From NCBI GenBank assembly GCA_031260045.1, contig JAIRKO010000016.1, positions 1 to 64,000 on the forward strand: a stretch of DNA of 64,000 nt. Reading direction: 5' to 3'. Of the stretch, positions 1 to 8,271 are shown one piece after another; within the stretch, counting starts at the first letter, position 1; each line of letters begins with the position of its first letter. A model generated the notes under the pieces. That model was not told the DNA's origin. It worked only from the letters and a program-made list of their open reading frames with translations, and ran no database searches. This stretch comes from Dysgonamonadaceae bacterium (GTDB lineage: Bacteria > Bacteroidota > Bacteroidia > Bacteroidales > Azobacteroidaceae). Made by a program: the position numbers and the translations under genes.

Positions 1-793
1 TTTTTATAGTCCTCATTATTGCAATTATTATTCCAATAACAAGTATTAAAACACAATATATCCAAAAACGCACTTGTACATTATTTGTTTCCATAATGAG
101 ATGCGGGAAAAGAGTTATAAACGCATTTGCCGCACCGTGTACAACAAGCCCGGAAAATAATTTATTTTTGGATAATGCAACTATCCATGAAAACAAATAT
201 GAATATCCTATTGCCGTAAGTACAAATGCGCCAAAAGGTATAAATGACTGGTTTGTCCCTAACATAAACCATAAAGGTATATGCCATATTGCCCATATTA
301 TTCCAACAATTAATGAACCGATAATTAACCCGTACTTTTTTTCAAGAAGCGGCGATATATATCCCCTCCAGCCAATTTCTTCCTGCCCGCCACCTAAAAA
401 AATCATAAAAAGAAGATATAAGGGGAATATATAAATGGGAAAAAATGCGGGAAGTCTATTTTCTCCAAAAAATTCGGGTATGATCCATGCAATTATTTGA
501 GCCAAGCCCAAAACAAGAAAAATTAGCAGCCACGCCTTCCATCCAAAGTTTAAGGAAAAGAATGATTTCAAATATTTTTTTAAAGCGTCTTTTCCGTCAA
601 TTGTATAAATTGAAAAAAAAGCCCCAACTGCCGGACCAAATGCCGCAAGCATAATTAACGGAAGAGTGGCTTTTAATAAAAAGTCATTACTCTGCGGAAT
701 AACTCCCACTCTAAAAAGTACCAATGGCGTGAATATCAGCCATGTCCACAAAAAAGTTACCACAAAAAATCTAATCGGCATTTTAATTCCCAT
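1..793 (-). CDS. CPBP-family intramembrane glutamic endopeptidase (3' end beyond window)
   Basis: Open reading frame from an ATG at 793 running off the left edge, 264 codons seen. It is a hydrophobic multi-pass protein with the three CPBP (ABI, PF02517) motifs: QEEIGWRG with the paired glutamates at about residues 138-139 and Arg143, then WAIWHIPLW with His171, then VHGAANAF with His219 and Asn223. Known members are membrane proteases or their relatives (type II CAAX prenyl endopeptidase, bacteriocin immunity). The substrate here is unknown. The last residues seen form a final transmembrane segment followed by a basic tail, so little is missing. It has an unusually good ribosome binding site for this phylum (AAAGGAG a few bases upstream). 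Family assignment is secure; function is not. Confidence 0.88.
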   Translation of the reverse strand, partial: MGIKMPIRFFVVTFLWTWLIFTPLVLFRVGVIPQSNDFLLKATLPLIMLAAFGPAVGAFFSIYTIDGKDALKKYLKSFFSLNFGWKAWLLIFLVLGLAQIIAWIIPEFFGENRLPAFFPIYIFPLYLLFMIFLGGGQEEIGWRGYISPLLEKKYGLIIGSLIVGIIWAIWHIPLWFMLGTNQSFIPFGAFVLTAIGYSYLFSWIVALSKNKLFSGLVVHGAANAFITLFPHLIMETNNVQVRFWIYCVLILVIGIIIAIMRTIK

Positions 794-799
794 TTTTTA

Positions 800-806
800 C
801 TCCTTT
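800..806 (-). promoter_or_regulatory. Shine-Dalgarno site of the CPBP gene
   Basis: On the minus strand the bases read TAAAGGAGT, ending about six bases before the ATG at 793. It stands out because most genes in this window have no such site, as is usual in Bacteroidota, and it supports the chosen start. Confidence 0.6.
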
Positions 807-828
807 ATCCCATATTTATTTTTACTTT

Positions 829-1145
829 TCATATTGCATTATCATACGCTTCCAAAGCCGGAATCAAACAGGCGACGCCTTTGATGCCGCAAACGGTTGT
901 CGTCATAATGATTGCCTCCTTTAATTCATCGCGGGTAGCGCCTGTTTTTTTACCATCGGCACATGTGCGGTTACGGCAGTTGTTTCACCCTGCGATGCAC
1001 GAATAGCTATGTAAATCAACTGCTGTATTTTCGGCTCCAACGCTTTCATGTTGCTGATGGATTGGATAAATCCGCCAAACGCCTGCGCTACCTCAGGGGA
1101 TTCTTCCTGAAAAACTTCCATTAAATTCTTTTTCTTTGCGTCCAT
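829..1145 (-). pseudogene. Carboxymuconolactone decarboxylase (CMD/AhpD-like) family gene with a frameshift
   Basis: From the ATG at 1145 the frame reads a normal CMD-like N-terminal half (core LIYIAIRASQ, then AHVPMVKK) and then hits a stop at 921 after a run of seven A (minus strand, 945-951). Adding one A restores the frame: KKTGATRDELKEAI, then TTTVCGIKGV, then PALEAYDNAI with a stop at 829-831, giving about 105 residues, the normal family length. The CxxC redox pair of true AhpD proteins is absent, so this is the non-redox small CMD type. It is either a real pseudogene, a slippery (phase-variable) gene or an assembly error in the homopolymer. Confidence 0.75.
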
Positions 1146-1176
1146 AATTCTTTACTTAACTGTTTATTTAAATTAT

Positions 1177-1655
1177 TTATACCTTTTTACCAATATAAAA
1201 AACATATCCGTAATACTGTTTGTATTTTGAATATAACTCAACCTCGTATCTGTTATTTTCAATAAAAGCCTCTACGGTTTTGTTTCCGTCATATTTATCC
1301 GAAAGCGCTTTTAATGCCGCTTCACGCGGAATAAAATAGTTATCCGTCCAGCATTTTTCAGGCAATGCAAATACGGCAACAGGAACATAACTTGCTTTTT
1401 GCATTATTAAAACATTATGCCCTATTGTATCTAATTTACAACCGGCATCACCCCAAAACTTTTCAATTTCGGCTGGACGTTCATCAGTAAACCATGAAGG
1501 GCACGTTACAGCTATTATTTTTTTGTCAATATATTTAATAAATTTTAGCCCCCCATTTCGTATAACGTTCCGGCTGTATGCGACGGTTTGTCCTGTCGCT
1601 CTCTGTCTGTTGCGGGAACGCTGCCCGCGGGTCTGTTTTTTGTATCCTGTGTCAT
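1177..1655 (-). pseudogene. Remnant of a SAM-dependent methyltransferase, N-terminal domain lost
   Basis: The last ~120 codons encode a recognisable C-terminal half of a class I SAM-dependent methyltransferase found in gut Bacteroidetes and Firmicutes: PSWFTDERPAEIEKFW, then FALPEKCWTDNYFIPREA, NRYEVELYSKYK and YGYVFYIGKK. The Rossmann part with the SAM-binding glycine motif is missing. Downstream of a -7 box at 1677-1684 an ATG at 1655 opens a different frame of 36 codons that stops at 1545, just where the methyltransferase tail begins in the neighbouring frame, so the gene appears gutted by an internal deletion. A TTG start upstream at 1689 can be ruled out because it overlaps the promoter. 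The product cannot bind SAM in the usual way. Confidence 0.65.
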
Positions 1656-1676
1656 AATCCTTAAATATTTTCGCTG

Positions 1677-1684
1677 CAAAGGTA
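1677..1684 (-). promoter_or_regulatory. -7 box TACCTTTG before the methyltransferase remnant
   Basis: Exact match on the minus strand to the Bacteroidota sigma-70 (RpoD) -7 consensus TAnnTTTG, 21 bases before the ATG at 1655. It suggests the decayed gene is still transcribed. Confidence 0.6.
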
Positions 1685-1706
1685 AACAAAAAGTCAGTTG
1701 CCGATA

Positions 1707-2225
1707 TTACCGTTTTTCCCTATCGTCTTTACTCTCAATTTGTTTCCATTTATCCCGAATATTTTCCTCCCCGTCAAAATAGTTGCGCCGGGCGTCCTTA
1801 TCGAATATCTCGTAAGAAGGGACGAGGAATATTTTATTTGAATCGGGATATTCGCACACATCGTACCCGACGAAAGTCCTTACATCGAGATAAACGCAGG
1901 ATTCCGTCGTGTGATTGTACAGATGATGCGCCCCTGTTGCGCCCTTTTCAAAAAATATCAAGTCGCCGCTGCCGACAATTTCCAACCCTTCCGGAGTCCT
2001 CAACGTTGCCGAACCGGAAATGATCATAAACAGTTCCTCCGCATACCGGTGGAAATGGTATGCCGCACAATACTGTCCCGGATTTAACTGCCGTAAATCA
2101 AAATTCAGGTTTTCAGGATTTATCCCCTTTTTTATCCTCGAAACATCGGAAAATATTCTGAAACCGTCTATTTTATTCGGGTCTTCCTTAAATTCCCTTT
2201 GGGTTGATTTTAAAACTGTTGCCAT
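1707..2225 (-). CDS. Cupin-domain protein
   Basis: A 172-residue protein. The central part carries a cupin barrel: motif 1 is YHFHRYAEELFMIISG (two His, one Glu as metal ligands) and motif 2 lies around GDLIFFEKGATGAHHLYN. The C-terminal third (VPSYEIFDKDARRNYFDGEE) resembles stand-alone cupins that follow sugar or organic-acid metabolism genes. Its substrate is unknown; it could be an isomerase, a small-molecule binding protein or a dioxygenase-like protein. It has its own -7 box at 2251-2258 and is divergent from the beta-glucosidase gene. The downstream methyltransferase remnant may once have been co-transcribed with it. Confidence 0.8.
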   Translation of the reverse strand: MATVLKSTQREFKEDPNKIDGFRIFSDVSRIKKGINPENLNFDLRQLNPGQYCAAYHFHRYAEELFMIISGSATLRTPEGLEIVGSGDLIFFEKGATGAHHLYNHTTESCVYLDVRTFVGYDVCEYPDSNKIFLVPSYEIFDKDARRNYFDGEENIRDKWKQIESKDDREKR

Positions 2226-2250
2226 AATTTTGTTATTTATTTTTACGCCA

Positions 2251-2258
2251 CAAAGGTA
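2251..2258 (-). promoter_or_regulatory. -7 box TACCTTTG of the cupin gene
   Basis: Exact TAnnTTTG match on the minus strand, 25 bases before the ATG at 2225. Confidence 0.6.
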
Positions 2259-2311
2259 AACAATGAAAATAAATTTCCCGAAAAAAGTTCAATGATTTGG
2301 GAATTTTCCTA

Positions 2312-2334
2312 AAAATCGGCGAAGTTAAATGCAC
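2312..2334 (+). repeat. Element G, copy 1: conserved block upstream of a promoter
   Basis: The block AAAATCGGCGAAGTTAAATG followed by CACC recurs, slightly diverged, at 34158-34181 (minus) and 54218-54243 (plus). In all three places it lies upstream of a TAnnTTTG box and in the same orientation, 20, 37 and 37 bases away. It may be a regulator site or part of an old dispersed repeat. Confidence 0.45.
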
Positions 2335-2354
2335 CCTATGTAATAAATAGTCCT

Positions 2355-2362
2355 TACCTTTG
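2355..2362 (+). promoter_or_regulatory. bglX: -7 box TACCTTTG of the beta-glucosidase gene
   Basis: Exact TAnnTTTG match. It excludes the upstream in-frame start at 2360, which lies inside the box, and supports translation from 2393. A conserved element (2312-2334, see the repeat entry) lies 20 bases upstream. Confidence 0.65.
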
Positions 2363-2392
2363 CATCTTATATTTACAATTTCATTTTATAGC

Positions 2393-4780
2393 ATGATGAC
2401 AAACTATTTAAACAACAGACACTTGAACAGAAAGCTAATACCGGTCTTTCTTGCTTTTGTATCCCTTTCCGGTTCGGCGGCTCAAAACCGGATAAAAATA
2501 ACGGAACCCGTTGCGGCTGAAAATACTCCAACGGATAACTGGCAACGCGCCGCCAAATTAGTTGCTCAAATGACGCTCGAAGAAAAAATCGGGCAAATGG
2601 CGCAAATCGGTATCGACGTGATTACGCGCGGGCAGGACATGCCGCCTGCAAGCACACTGCAAATTGACGTCGAAAAACTGCGCGCGGCGGTGGTAAAGTA
2701 TCACGTCGGTTCGATTTTTAGCGCGCCGAACACGCAGGCGCGTACTGCGCAGTGGTGGAACGCGGCGGTGGCGGAAATTCAGCGGGTGGCGATGACGGAA
2801 ACGCGGATGAAAATCCCTGTTTTGTATGCCCTCGACCAAAATCACGGTGGCACTTACACTGCCGGCAGTACGATGTTTCCCGCGCCAATCGCGCTTGCGG
2901 CTTCGTGGAATCCCGTTCACGCGCGGTGCATGGGCGAAATTACCGCCTACGAAACCCGCGCCTCAAACGTTCCCTGGACTTTTTCGCCCACGCTTGATTT
3001 GGGGCTTGACCCGCGCTGGGCGCGCCAAAACGAAGACTTTGGTGAAGACCCCTATCTGGGTGCAATATTCGGCGCGGAACTCACAAAAGGTTTGCAGGGC
3101 GAAAATGCCGACAATATCGGCAAAAACCATATTGCCGCCTGTGCCAAACATTTTCTGGGCTACGGCGCAACGATAAGCGGCAAAGACCGCACGCCGGCGT
3201 ATATTCCCGAAAATGTGATGTTTGAGTATCACATCCCGGCTTTTCAGGCGGCGCTTGACGCGGGTGTTGTCACGTTTATGATTAATTCGGGAATCGTCAA
3301 TAACCGACCATCGCACGCCGATTATCACCTGATTACGAATATTTTGCGCAAGCAAATGGGCTTTCGGGGAATGGTGGTTTCCGACTATGAGGACATTAAC
3401 AAACTGTATTTCCGCGACCACATGGTCGGCTCCATCAAAGGGGCGATCCGCGAGGCAATTAACGCCGGAATCGACATGTCGATAATTCCCGCCAACTATG
3501 TGGAATTTTGCACCCTGCTGAAAGAACTGGTTGAGGAAGGGCAAGTACCGGCAGCGCGGATTGACGAGGCGGCAACGCGCATTTTGAAACTCAAACTGGA
3601 CTTGAATTTGTTTGAAACGCCTAATACGTTTCTGAAAGATTACCCCGAATTTCATTCCGAAAAATTCCAAAACGCAAGTTACGATGCAGCCGCCGATGCC
3701 ATTACCCTCTTGAAAAACAAAAACGGGATTTTACCCCTCAAGAAAGGCAAAAAAATTTTGGTCGTGGGACCTAACGCAACGAGTATGCGCCCGTTGAACG
3801 GCGGATGGACTTTCTCGTGGCAGGGCGAAAAAGCGGACGAATTTGTAACCGACGAACGTAATTTACTGCAAGCCATTGAATTAAAATACGGAAAGGAAAA
3901 TGTGAAATACATCGCAGGCGTGAGCTACAATCATGCGGCGGCGTATGATGCGGAATACAAAGACCGTTTTGACGAGGCGATTTCAGCTGCGCAAAACGCC
4001 GATATTGTGCTGCTTATGCTCGGCGAAAACTCCTATTGCGAAAAACCCGGCGATCTCAACGATTTATATCTTAGCGACTTGCAAACCGACCTCGCACAGA
4101 AAATTACGGAAAAAGGCAAGCCGACAATTCTTGTCCTCAGCGAAGGTCGACCGCGTTTGATTTCCAAATTTTCGCATAAAGTTGAAGCGATAGTGCAAAC
4201 TTACCTGCCCGGAATGTATGGCGCGGATGCGCTTGCCGACGTGCTTGCGGGCGACGTCAACCCGTCGGGGAAACTGCCCTACACCTATCCTGCGTTCCCC
4301 AATTCGCTGGTTCCGTACTATCACAAATACGCCGAAGAACAGAAAAATACCGATGCGACATACCAGTATGAAAGCGATTACAACTACGAATTTCCATTTG
4401 GTTTCGGCTTGAGTTACACCACGTTTGAGTACGGGAACGCGAAAATTTCCGCCGCCGAACAGCCGCTCAATGAAAACACGCAAATAACTATTTCTGTGGA
4501 AATTACCAATACGGGAGAAATGGCGGGGAAAGAAATTGTGCAGCTTTACAGCGCCGACCTTTTCGCTTCATTGGCGCCCGACGTAAAGCGCCTGCGGCGT
4601 TTTGAAAAGGTAGCGTTGGCGGTGGGTGAAACCAAAACCGTAACTTTCACGCTGCGGCAAAGCGATTTGGCGTTTGTTGATTTCGACAATAAAAAAGTGA
4701 TTGAAAAGGGCGATTTTGAGTTTCAGATTGGCGCGAGTTCCGCTGATATAAAAGCCCGATTGGCGTATAAAATAAAATAA
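2393..4780 (+). CDS. bglX: Glycoside hydrolase family 3 beta-glucosidase, exported
   Basis: A 795-residue enzyme expected to remove beta-linked glucose (or xylose) from the non-reducing end of oligosaccharides. The N-terminus has a signal peptide (KLIPVFLAFVSLSGSAAQ), so it acts in the periplasm or at the surface. Next comes the GH3 N-terminal TIM-barrel with ACAKHFLGYG and the nucleophile motif MVVSDYEDI (Asp331), then the GH3 C-terminal domain from about LPLKKGKKILVVGPNA, and a fibronectin-III-like end (EITNTGEMAGKEIVQLY). The start at 2393 follows the -7 box by about 30 bases; the next ATG, 2396, is equally possible. Length and order match BglX-type enzymes. No susCD pair lies beside it, so it is not in a standard polysaccharide utilisation locus. 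Confidence 0.93.
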   Translation: MMTNYLNNRHLNRKLIPVFLAFVSLSGSAAQNRIKITEPVAAENTPTDNWQRAAKLVAQMTLEEKIGQMAQIGIDVITRGQDMPPASTLQIDVEKLRAAVVKYHVGSIFSAPNTQARTAQWWNAAVAEIQRVAMTETRMKIPVLYALDQNHGGTYTAGSTMFPAPIALAASWNPVHARCMGEITAYETRASNVPWTFSPTLDLGLDPRWARQNEDFGEDPYLGAIFGAELTKGLQGENADNIGKNHIAACAKHFLGYGATISGKDRTPAYIPENVMFEYHIPAFQAALDAGVVTFMINSGIVNNRPSHADYHLITNILRKQMGFRGMVVSDYEDINKLYFRDHMVGSIKGAIREAINAGIDMSIIPANYVEFCTLLKELVEEGQVPAARIDEAATRILKLKLDLNLFETPNTFLKDYPEFHSEKFQNASYDAAADAITLLKNKNGILPLKKGKKILVVGPNATSMRPLNGGWTFSWQGEKADEFVTDERNLLQAIELKYGKENVKYIAGVSYNHAAAYDAEYKDRFDEAISAAQNADIVLLMLGENSYCEKPGDLNDLYLSDLQTDLAQKITEKGKPTILVLSEGRPRLISKFSHKVEAIVQTYLPGMYGADALADVLAGDVNPSGKLPYTYPAFPNSLVPYYHKYAEEQKNTDATYQYESDYNYEFPFGFGLSYTTFEYGNAKISAAEQPLNENTQITISVEITNTGEMAGKEIVQLYSADLFASLAPDVKRLRRFEKVALAVGETKTVTFTLRQSDLAFVDFDNKKVIEKGDFEFQIGASSADIKARLAYKIK

Positions 4781-4807
4781 CACAAGTTGTTATTTACAAA
4801 ATTGTTT

Positions 4808-4880
4808 TCTGAATTGCTTCAGGCTTCACCTTCGCAATGACGTGTGCGGGACTTCAACCCACCGCGCAGTGAAGCAATCC
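4808..4880 (+). repeat. Element A, copy 1 (GGATTGCTTC palindromic repeat)
   Basis: It begins TCTGAATTGCTTCAGGCTTC and ends GTGAAGCAATCC, so the two ends are inverted copies of each other. Related copies lie at 12258-12293, 31960-32056 and 33406-33537, with fragments at 9264-9286 and 34234-34256. It fills the gap before the MscS gene and has no coding capacity. Confidence 0.8.
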
Positions 4881-4894
4881 AAAAATATACTATT

Positions 4895-5749
4895 ATGGAT
4901 CCGTTAAAAGGCATCGAAACCGTTTCGTGGTGGGAAAATACACTGCATACGCTAAGAGACGGCGCAATACATTTCGGGCAAAACCTGCTCCTTTGCATTG
5001 TCATTTATTTTCTTGGTCGCGAGATCATCAAATATGCTAAGGTATTTGTAAACAGACTGTTGAGCAGGAAAGATTTTGACCCCTCGGTCGCTTCTTTCCT
5101 GAAAAGCCTGATTGATATTGTCCTGACGGCGGCTTTACTGATTACGGTTGTCAATATTCTGGGAATAAACAACAGCTCGTTTGTCGCAATCCTTGCATCG
5201 GCGGGCGTTGCCATAGGTATGGCAATGAGCGGTACGTTGCAGAATTTCGCGGGCGGAGTGATGATTTTGCTATTCCGCCCTTATCGGATAGGCGATTACA
5301 TTCAGGCTCAGGGACAGGAAGGCACCGTAAAGGAAATTCACATATTCAATACGGAAATTACGACTTTTGACAACAAAACGGTTTTCATTCCCAACGGAGG
5401 ATTAAGCTCCAACGTGATAGTAAATTACAACGATAAAGATACCCGAAGGATTGATCTGGTTATCGGCGTCGAATACGGCACCGATTACGATTTTGCCAAA
5501 TCAACGATACAAGAGATTCTCCAATCGGACGAACGGATTTTACCCGTTCCGGCGCCGTATATCGCCTTGAAAACCCTGAATGAATGTTCGGTAGACATTT
5601 TAATTCGCGTTTGGGTTAAAACGCCCGATTACTGGGATGTTTATTTCAACCTCAATGAACAGATTTATAAAACATTCGGGAAAAAAGGGATAGGACTTCC
5701 GTTCCCGCAGATGACGGTGCATTTAGCCGGTGCGAAGCCTGCGCCGTGA
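4895..5749 (+). CDS. Small-conductance mechanosensitive channel, MscS family
   Basis: A 284-residue inner-membrane channel that opens under membrane tension and releases solutes during osmotic downshock. Three hydrophobic segments are visible: around LLLCIVIYFLGREII, LIDIVLTAALLITVVNIL, and the pore helix with alternating Gly/Ala (ASAGVAIGMAMSGTLQNFAG), followed by the MscS beta domain (PYRIGDYIQAQGQEGTVKEI, then IPNGGLSSNVIVNY) and an alpha/beta cytoplasmic domain. The length fits the short E. coli-like class. The start at 4895 is preferred because an upstream in-frame codon at 4844 lies inside dispersed repeat A. It ends 12 bases from the convergent rlmB gene. Confidence 0.93.
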   Translation: MDPLKGIETVSWWENTLHTLRDGAIHFGQNLLLCIVIYFLGREIIKYAKVFVNRLLSRKDFDPSVASFLKSLIDIVLTAALLITVVNILGINNSSFVAILASAGVAIGMAMSGTLQNFAGGVMILLFRPYRIGDYIQAQGQEGTVKEIHIFNTEITTFDNKTVFIPNGGLSSNVIVNYNDKDTRRIDLVIGVEYGTDYDFAKSTIQEILQSDERILPVPAPYIALKTLNECSVDILIRVWVKTPDYWDVYFNLNEQIYKTFGKKGIGLPFPQMTVHLAGAKPAP

Positions 5750-5761
5750 ATTTCTATCGGC

Positions 5762-6508
5762 TCAATTCCCAACCGCCACTCTCCGCCGCACCGCCTCATA
5801 CAGCACCACCGCCGCTGCCGCCGAAACATTCAAAGAAGTAATTTTCCCAAAAACAGGTATTCTCACCATTTTGTCGCAAATCCGAAGGTTATCGGACGAA
5901 ATGCCGTAATCCTCGCCCCCCATCACGATGCCGACCGGATTTTCATAATTGACGGACGTGTAGTTTTCAGACGCTTTTTCCGTCGCGGCGACAACCGTAT
6001 AACCGCTGTTTTTCAGGAAACGGATGGCTTCGGTGATACTCGTTTCTTTGCAGACGGGAATATTCAAAAGCGCTCCGGATGAAGTTTTTACCGCATCGGC
6101 ATTGACCGAAACGCTGTTGCGGGCGGGAATGACAATGGCGTCAACGCCGGCGCACTCGCACGTGCGGGCGATGGCGCCGAAATTGCGCACATCGGTCACA
6201 CCGTCAAGCAGCATGATTAAAGGATTTTTCCCCTCTTCAAACAGCAACGGCACAATGTCTTCCAACTGCCGATAAGCCACCGCCGAAATGAAAGCGACGA
6301 CTCCCTGATGGTTTTTGCGGGTCAGGCGGTCTAATTTCTCCTGAGGAACCCGTTGAACGGGGATTTTGGTTTCCCTGACGATATTGAAAAGTTCGCGCGA
6401 CAACTCATTTTTTAAGTCGCGCCTCATCAATATTTTATCTATTTCTTTTCCGGTCTGTACCGCTTCAATTACGGCTCTTGTGCCGAAAATCATTTCTGTT
6501 TCTTTCAT
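5762..6508 (-). CDS. rlmB: 23S rRNA 2'-O-methyltransferase, RlmB/TrmH (SPOUT) family
   Basis: A 248-residue enzyme that transfers a methyl group from SAM to the 2'-OH of a guanosine in 23S rRNA (G2251 in E. coli). An N-terminal substrate-binding part (IFGTRAVIEAVQTGKEIDKI) is followed by the SPOUT knot domain with motif 1 DVRNFGAIARTCECAG, motif 2 VGIVMGGEDYGIS and motif 3 IPVFGKITSLNVSAAAAVVL. All three motifs are intact and the length is normal. It lies downstream of recN, separated by repeat D1, and converges with the MscS gene. Confidence 0.93.
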   Translation of the reverse strand: MKETEMIFGTRAVIEAVQTGKEIDKILMRRDLKNELSRELFNIVRETKIPVQRVPQEKLDRLTRKNHQGVVAFISAVAYRQLEDIVPLLFEEGKNPLIMLLDGVTDVRNFGAIARTCECAGVDAIVIPARNSVSVNADAVKTSSGALLNIPVCKETSITEAIRFLKNSGYTVVAATEKASENYTSVNYENPVGIVMGGEDYGISSDNLRICDKMVRIPVFGKITSLNVSAAAAVVLYEAVRRRVAVGN

Positions 6509-6512
6509 TTCT

Positions 6513-6615
6513 TAGTAAACGAGTTGACGAGTAGACGAGTAAACAAGAGGCGAGTAAACGAACTGTGAATGAATATCCCGTTAACTCGTCAACTTGTTTA
6601 CTTGTTAACTCGTAA
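6513..6615 (-). repeat. Element D, copy 1 (GAGTAAACAAG-type inverted repeat)
   Basis: Short runs of GAGTAAACGAG/GAGTTGACGAG at 6514-6545 are answered by inverted runs TTAACTCGTCAACTTGTTTAC at 6580-6614, so the whole can fold into a long imperfect hairpin. A second copy lies at 21395-21484. The right arm forms the last codons and the stop codon of recN. Confidence 0.75.
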
Positions 6616-8259
6616 TAACACTTTTGCATTTTCAATCGCCGCATCCGTCAATGTAGCGCCGCTCAACATCCGAGCGATCTCATGCACCCGTTCTTCGCCG
6701 GACAAACGTTGTATTTGCGTTTCAGCCGAATCCGTATTTTCGTCTTTATAAACCAAAAACTGCGTATCGCCTTTGGCTGCAATTTGCGGCAAATGTGTGA
6801 TGGCAATCACCTGCATCAAGCTTCCCATCCGGCGCATAATATCGCCCATTTTGTCGGCAATTTCACCCGAAACGCCGGTATCTATTTCGTCGAAAATAAT
6901 ACTTGGAAGCGCCATCGTTCCGGCGATTAACGATTTTACGCCCAGCATGAGCCGCGAAATTTCCCCGCCGGAAGCCGTTTGAGCCACCGGCTTGAGTTCG
7001 CTGTTTTTATTTGCCGAAAACAGGTAAGCCACCTCGTCTGCACCGGTGGCGTCCGGCGTTTTTGGCGTCATCTCCACCGCAAAACGTATGTAAGGCATTC
7101 CCAAAAAAGCGATTTTTTCGACCAATTCTTTTTCAAGCTGTTCTGCGGCTTTTGTTCGCGATTCCGAAAGTGCAGCCGCCTGCAGCAACACCTGCGCATG
7201 AGCCTGCGACAAATTTTTTTCCATGTTTTCCAGTTCTTCGCCCGCATGGTCGATTTCTCGGATTTGCGTTTCCCATCGGCTGTGCAACTCAATCAGTTCT
7301 TCCACAGAATCCAGATGATGCTTGTGCTGCAAGGAATAAATCAAATCAAGGCGTTCGTTGACTTCCTGCAAGCGTTCCGGTTTAAATTCGAGGCTTTCCT
7401 GCTGTGCATCCGTTTCGGGCGCAAGGTCTTTCATATCCAGATAAGCGGCGTTCAAGCGTTCGGAAATTTCACCGGAAGCGGGATAAATCTCTTGCAGGGA
7501 TTGCGCGACCTTCAAAGCCTCTTTCAAGGTGGCGACCACCCCTTTTTCATCCGCCGAAAGCAGTTGCCCGACGCGATAAAGCCCCGATTTGATTTCCTCC
7601 ACATGCGACAAAGTTTCCCGTTCCTCTTCCAGCGCCGTTTGTTCGCCCGTCTGCAAACGCGCTTCATCCAGTTGCTTGTATTGAAAACGGATATATTCTT
7701 CTTCCGCCTGTTGCCTGCCAATCCGTTCTTTCAGCGCATTAAGCTGCCTTTCGGCGGATAAATATTTTTTATACGCCGCCTGATATTCGTTTTGCAAATT
7801 CTTATTTTGGGCTAAAACATCCAAAACCTGCAATTGAAACTGATTATCGGCAAGAAGCAGGTTTTGGTGTTGCGAATGAATGTCGATGAGGTAAGCGCCC
7901 AGTTCTTTCAGGTCGTTCAAGCCGGCGGGACTGTCGTTGATAAAGCCGCGTGATTTCCCCGACGTCCAGATTTCCCGCCGCAAAATGCAAGTGCGCGGGT
8001 CATATTCCAGCCCCCTGTCTTTGAAAAAAGTTTCGAGTTGATAGGAAGAAATATCGAAAACGCCTTCCACCGAGCATTTTTCGGCATCCTGCTTGATGGA
8101 TTTGGCGTCCGCCCGCTGTCCCAAAATCAGAGACAGGGCGCCTAAAATGATGGACTTTCCGGCGCCGGTTTCGCCGGTAATCACGGAAAATCCTGTGGGG
8201 AAATTGATTTCCAGACCGGAAATCAGCGCGTAATTGGAAATAGCTAATGTTTGCAGCAT
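6598..8259 (-). CDS. recN: DNA repair ATPase RecN
   Basis: A 553-residue SMC-like ATPase that acts at double-strand breaks in RecA-dependent repair. Walker A is TGETGAGKS near residue 30, a long coiled coil fills the middle (rich in Glu, Gln, Lys, Leu around residues 160-370), the ABC signature is QTASGGEISRLMLGVK and Walker B is SIIFDEIDTGVSG. Length is normal. It follows the DUF4835 gene by 12 bases, the usual Bacteroidetes arrangement. The last residues (LLRVNK and stop) are encoded inside dispersed repeat D1, so the original C-terminus may have been replaced. Confidence 0.95.
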   Translation of the reverse strand: MLQTLAISNYALISGLEINFPTGFSVITGETGAGKSIILGALSLILGQRADAKSIKQDAEKCSVEGVFDISSYQLETFFKDRGLEYDPRTCILRREIWTSGKSRGFINDSPAGLNDLKELGAYLIDIHSQHQNLLLADNQFQLQVLDVLAQNKNLQNEYQAAYKKYLSAERQLNALKERIGRQQAEEEYIRFQYKQLDEARLQTGEQTALEEERETLSHVEEIKSGLYRVGQLLSADEKGVVATLKEALKVAQSLQEIYPASGEISERLNAAYLDMKDLAPETDAQQESLEFKPERLQEVNERLDLIYSLQHKHHLDSVEELIELHSRWETQIREIDHAGEELENMEKNLSQAHAQVLLQAAALSESRTKAAEQLEKELVEKIAFLGMPYIRFAVEMTPKTPDATGADEVAYLFSANKNSELKPVAQTASGGEISRLMLGVKSLIAGTMALPSIIFDEIDTGVSGEIADKMGDIMRRMGSLMQVIAITHLPQIAAKGDTQFLVYKDENTDSAETQIQRLSGEERVHEIARMLSGATLTDAAIENAKVLLRVNK

Positions 8260-8271
8260 GGCGGTGATGAT

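Noticed and set aside
1588-1782. Plus-strand open frame near the methyltransferase remnant
   Set aside because: Antisense to the promoter and gene junctions on the minus strand; no similarity to a known protein.
2963-3670. 235-codon minus-strand open frame inside the beta-glucosidase gene
   Set aside because: It is antisense to a strongly conserved catalytic region, has no similarity to a known family and shows the Arg/His/Phe-rich composition of an antisense shadow.
6979-7761. 260-codon plus-strand open frame inside recN
   Set aside because: Antisense to the RecN coiled coil, rich in Phe, Arg and Gln as expected for a shadow; recN motifs are intact.
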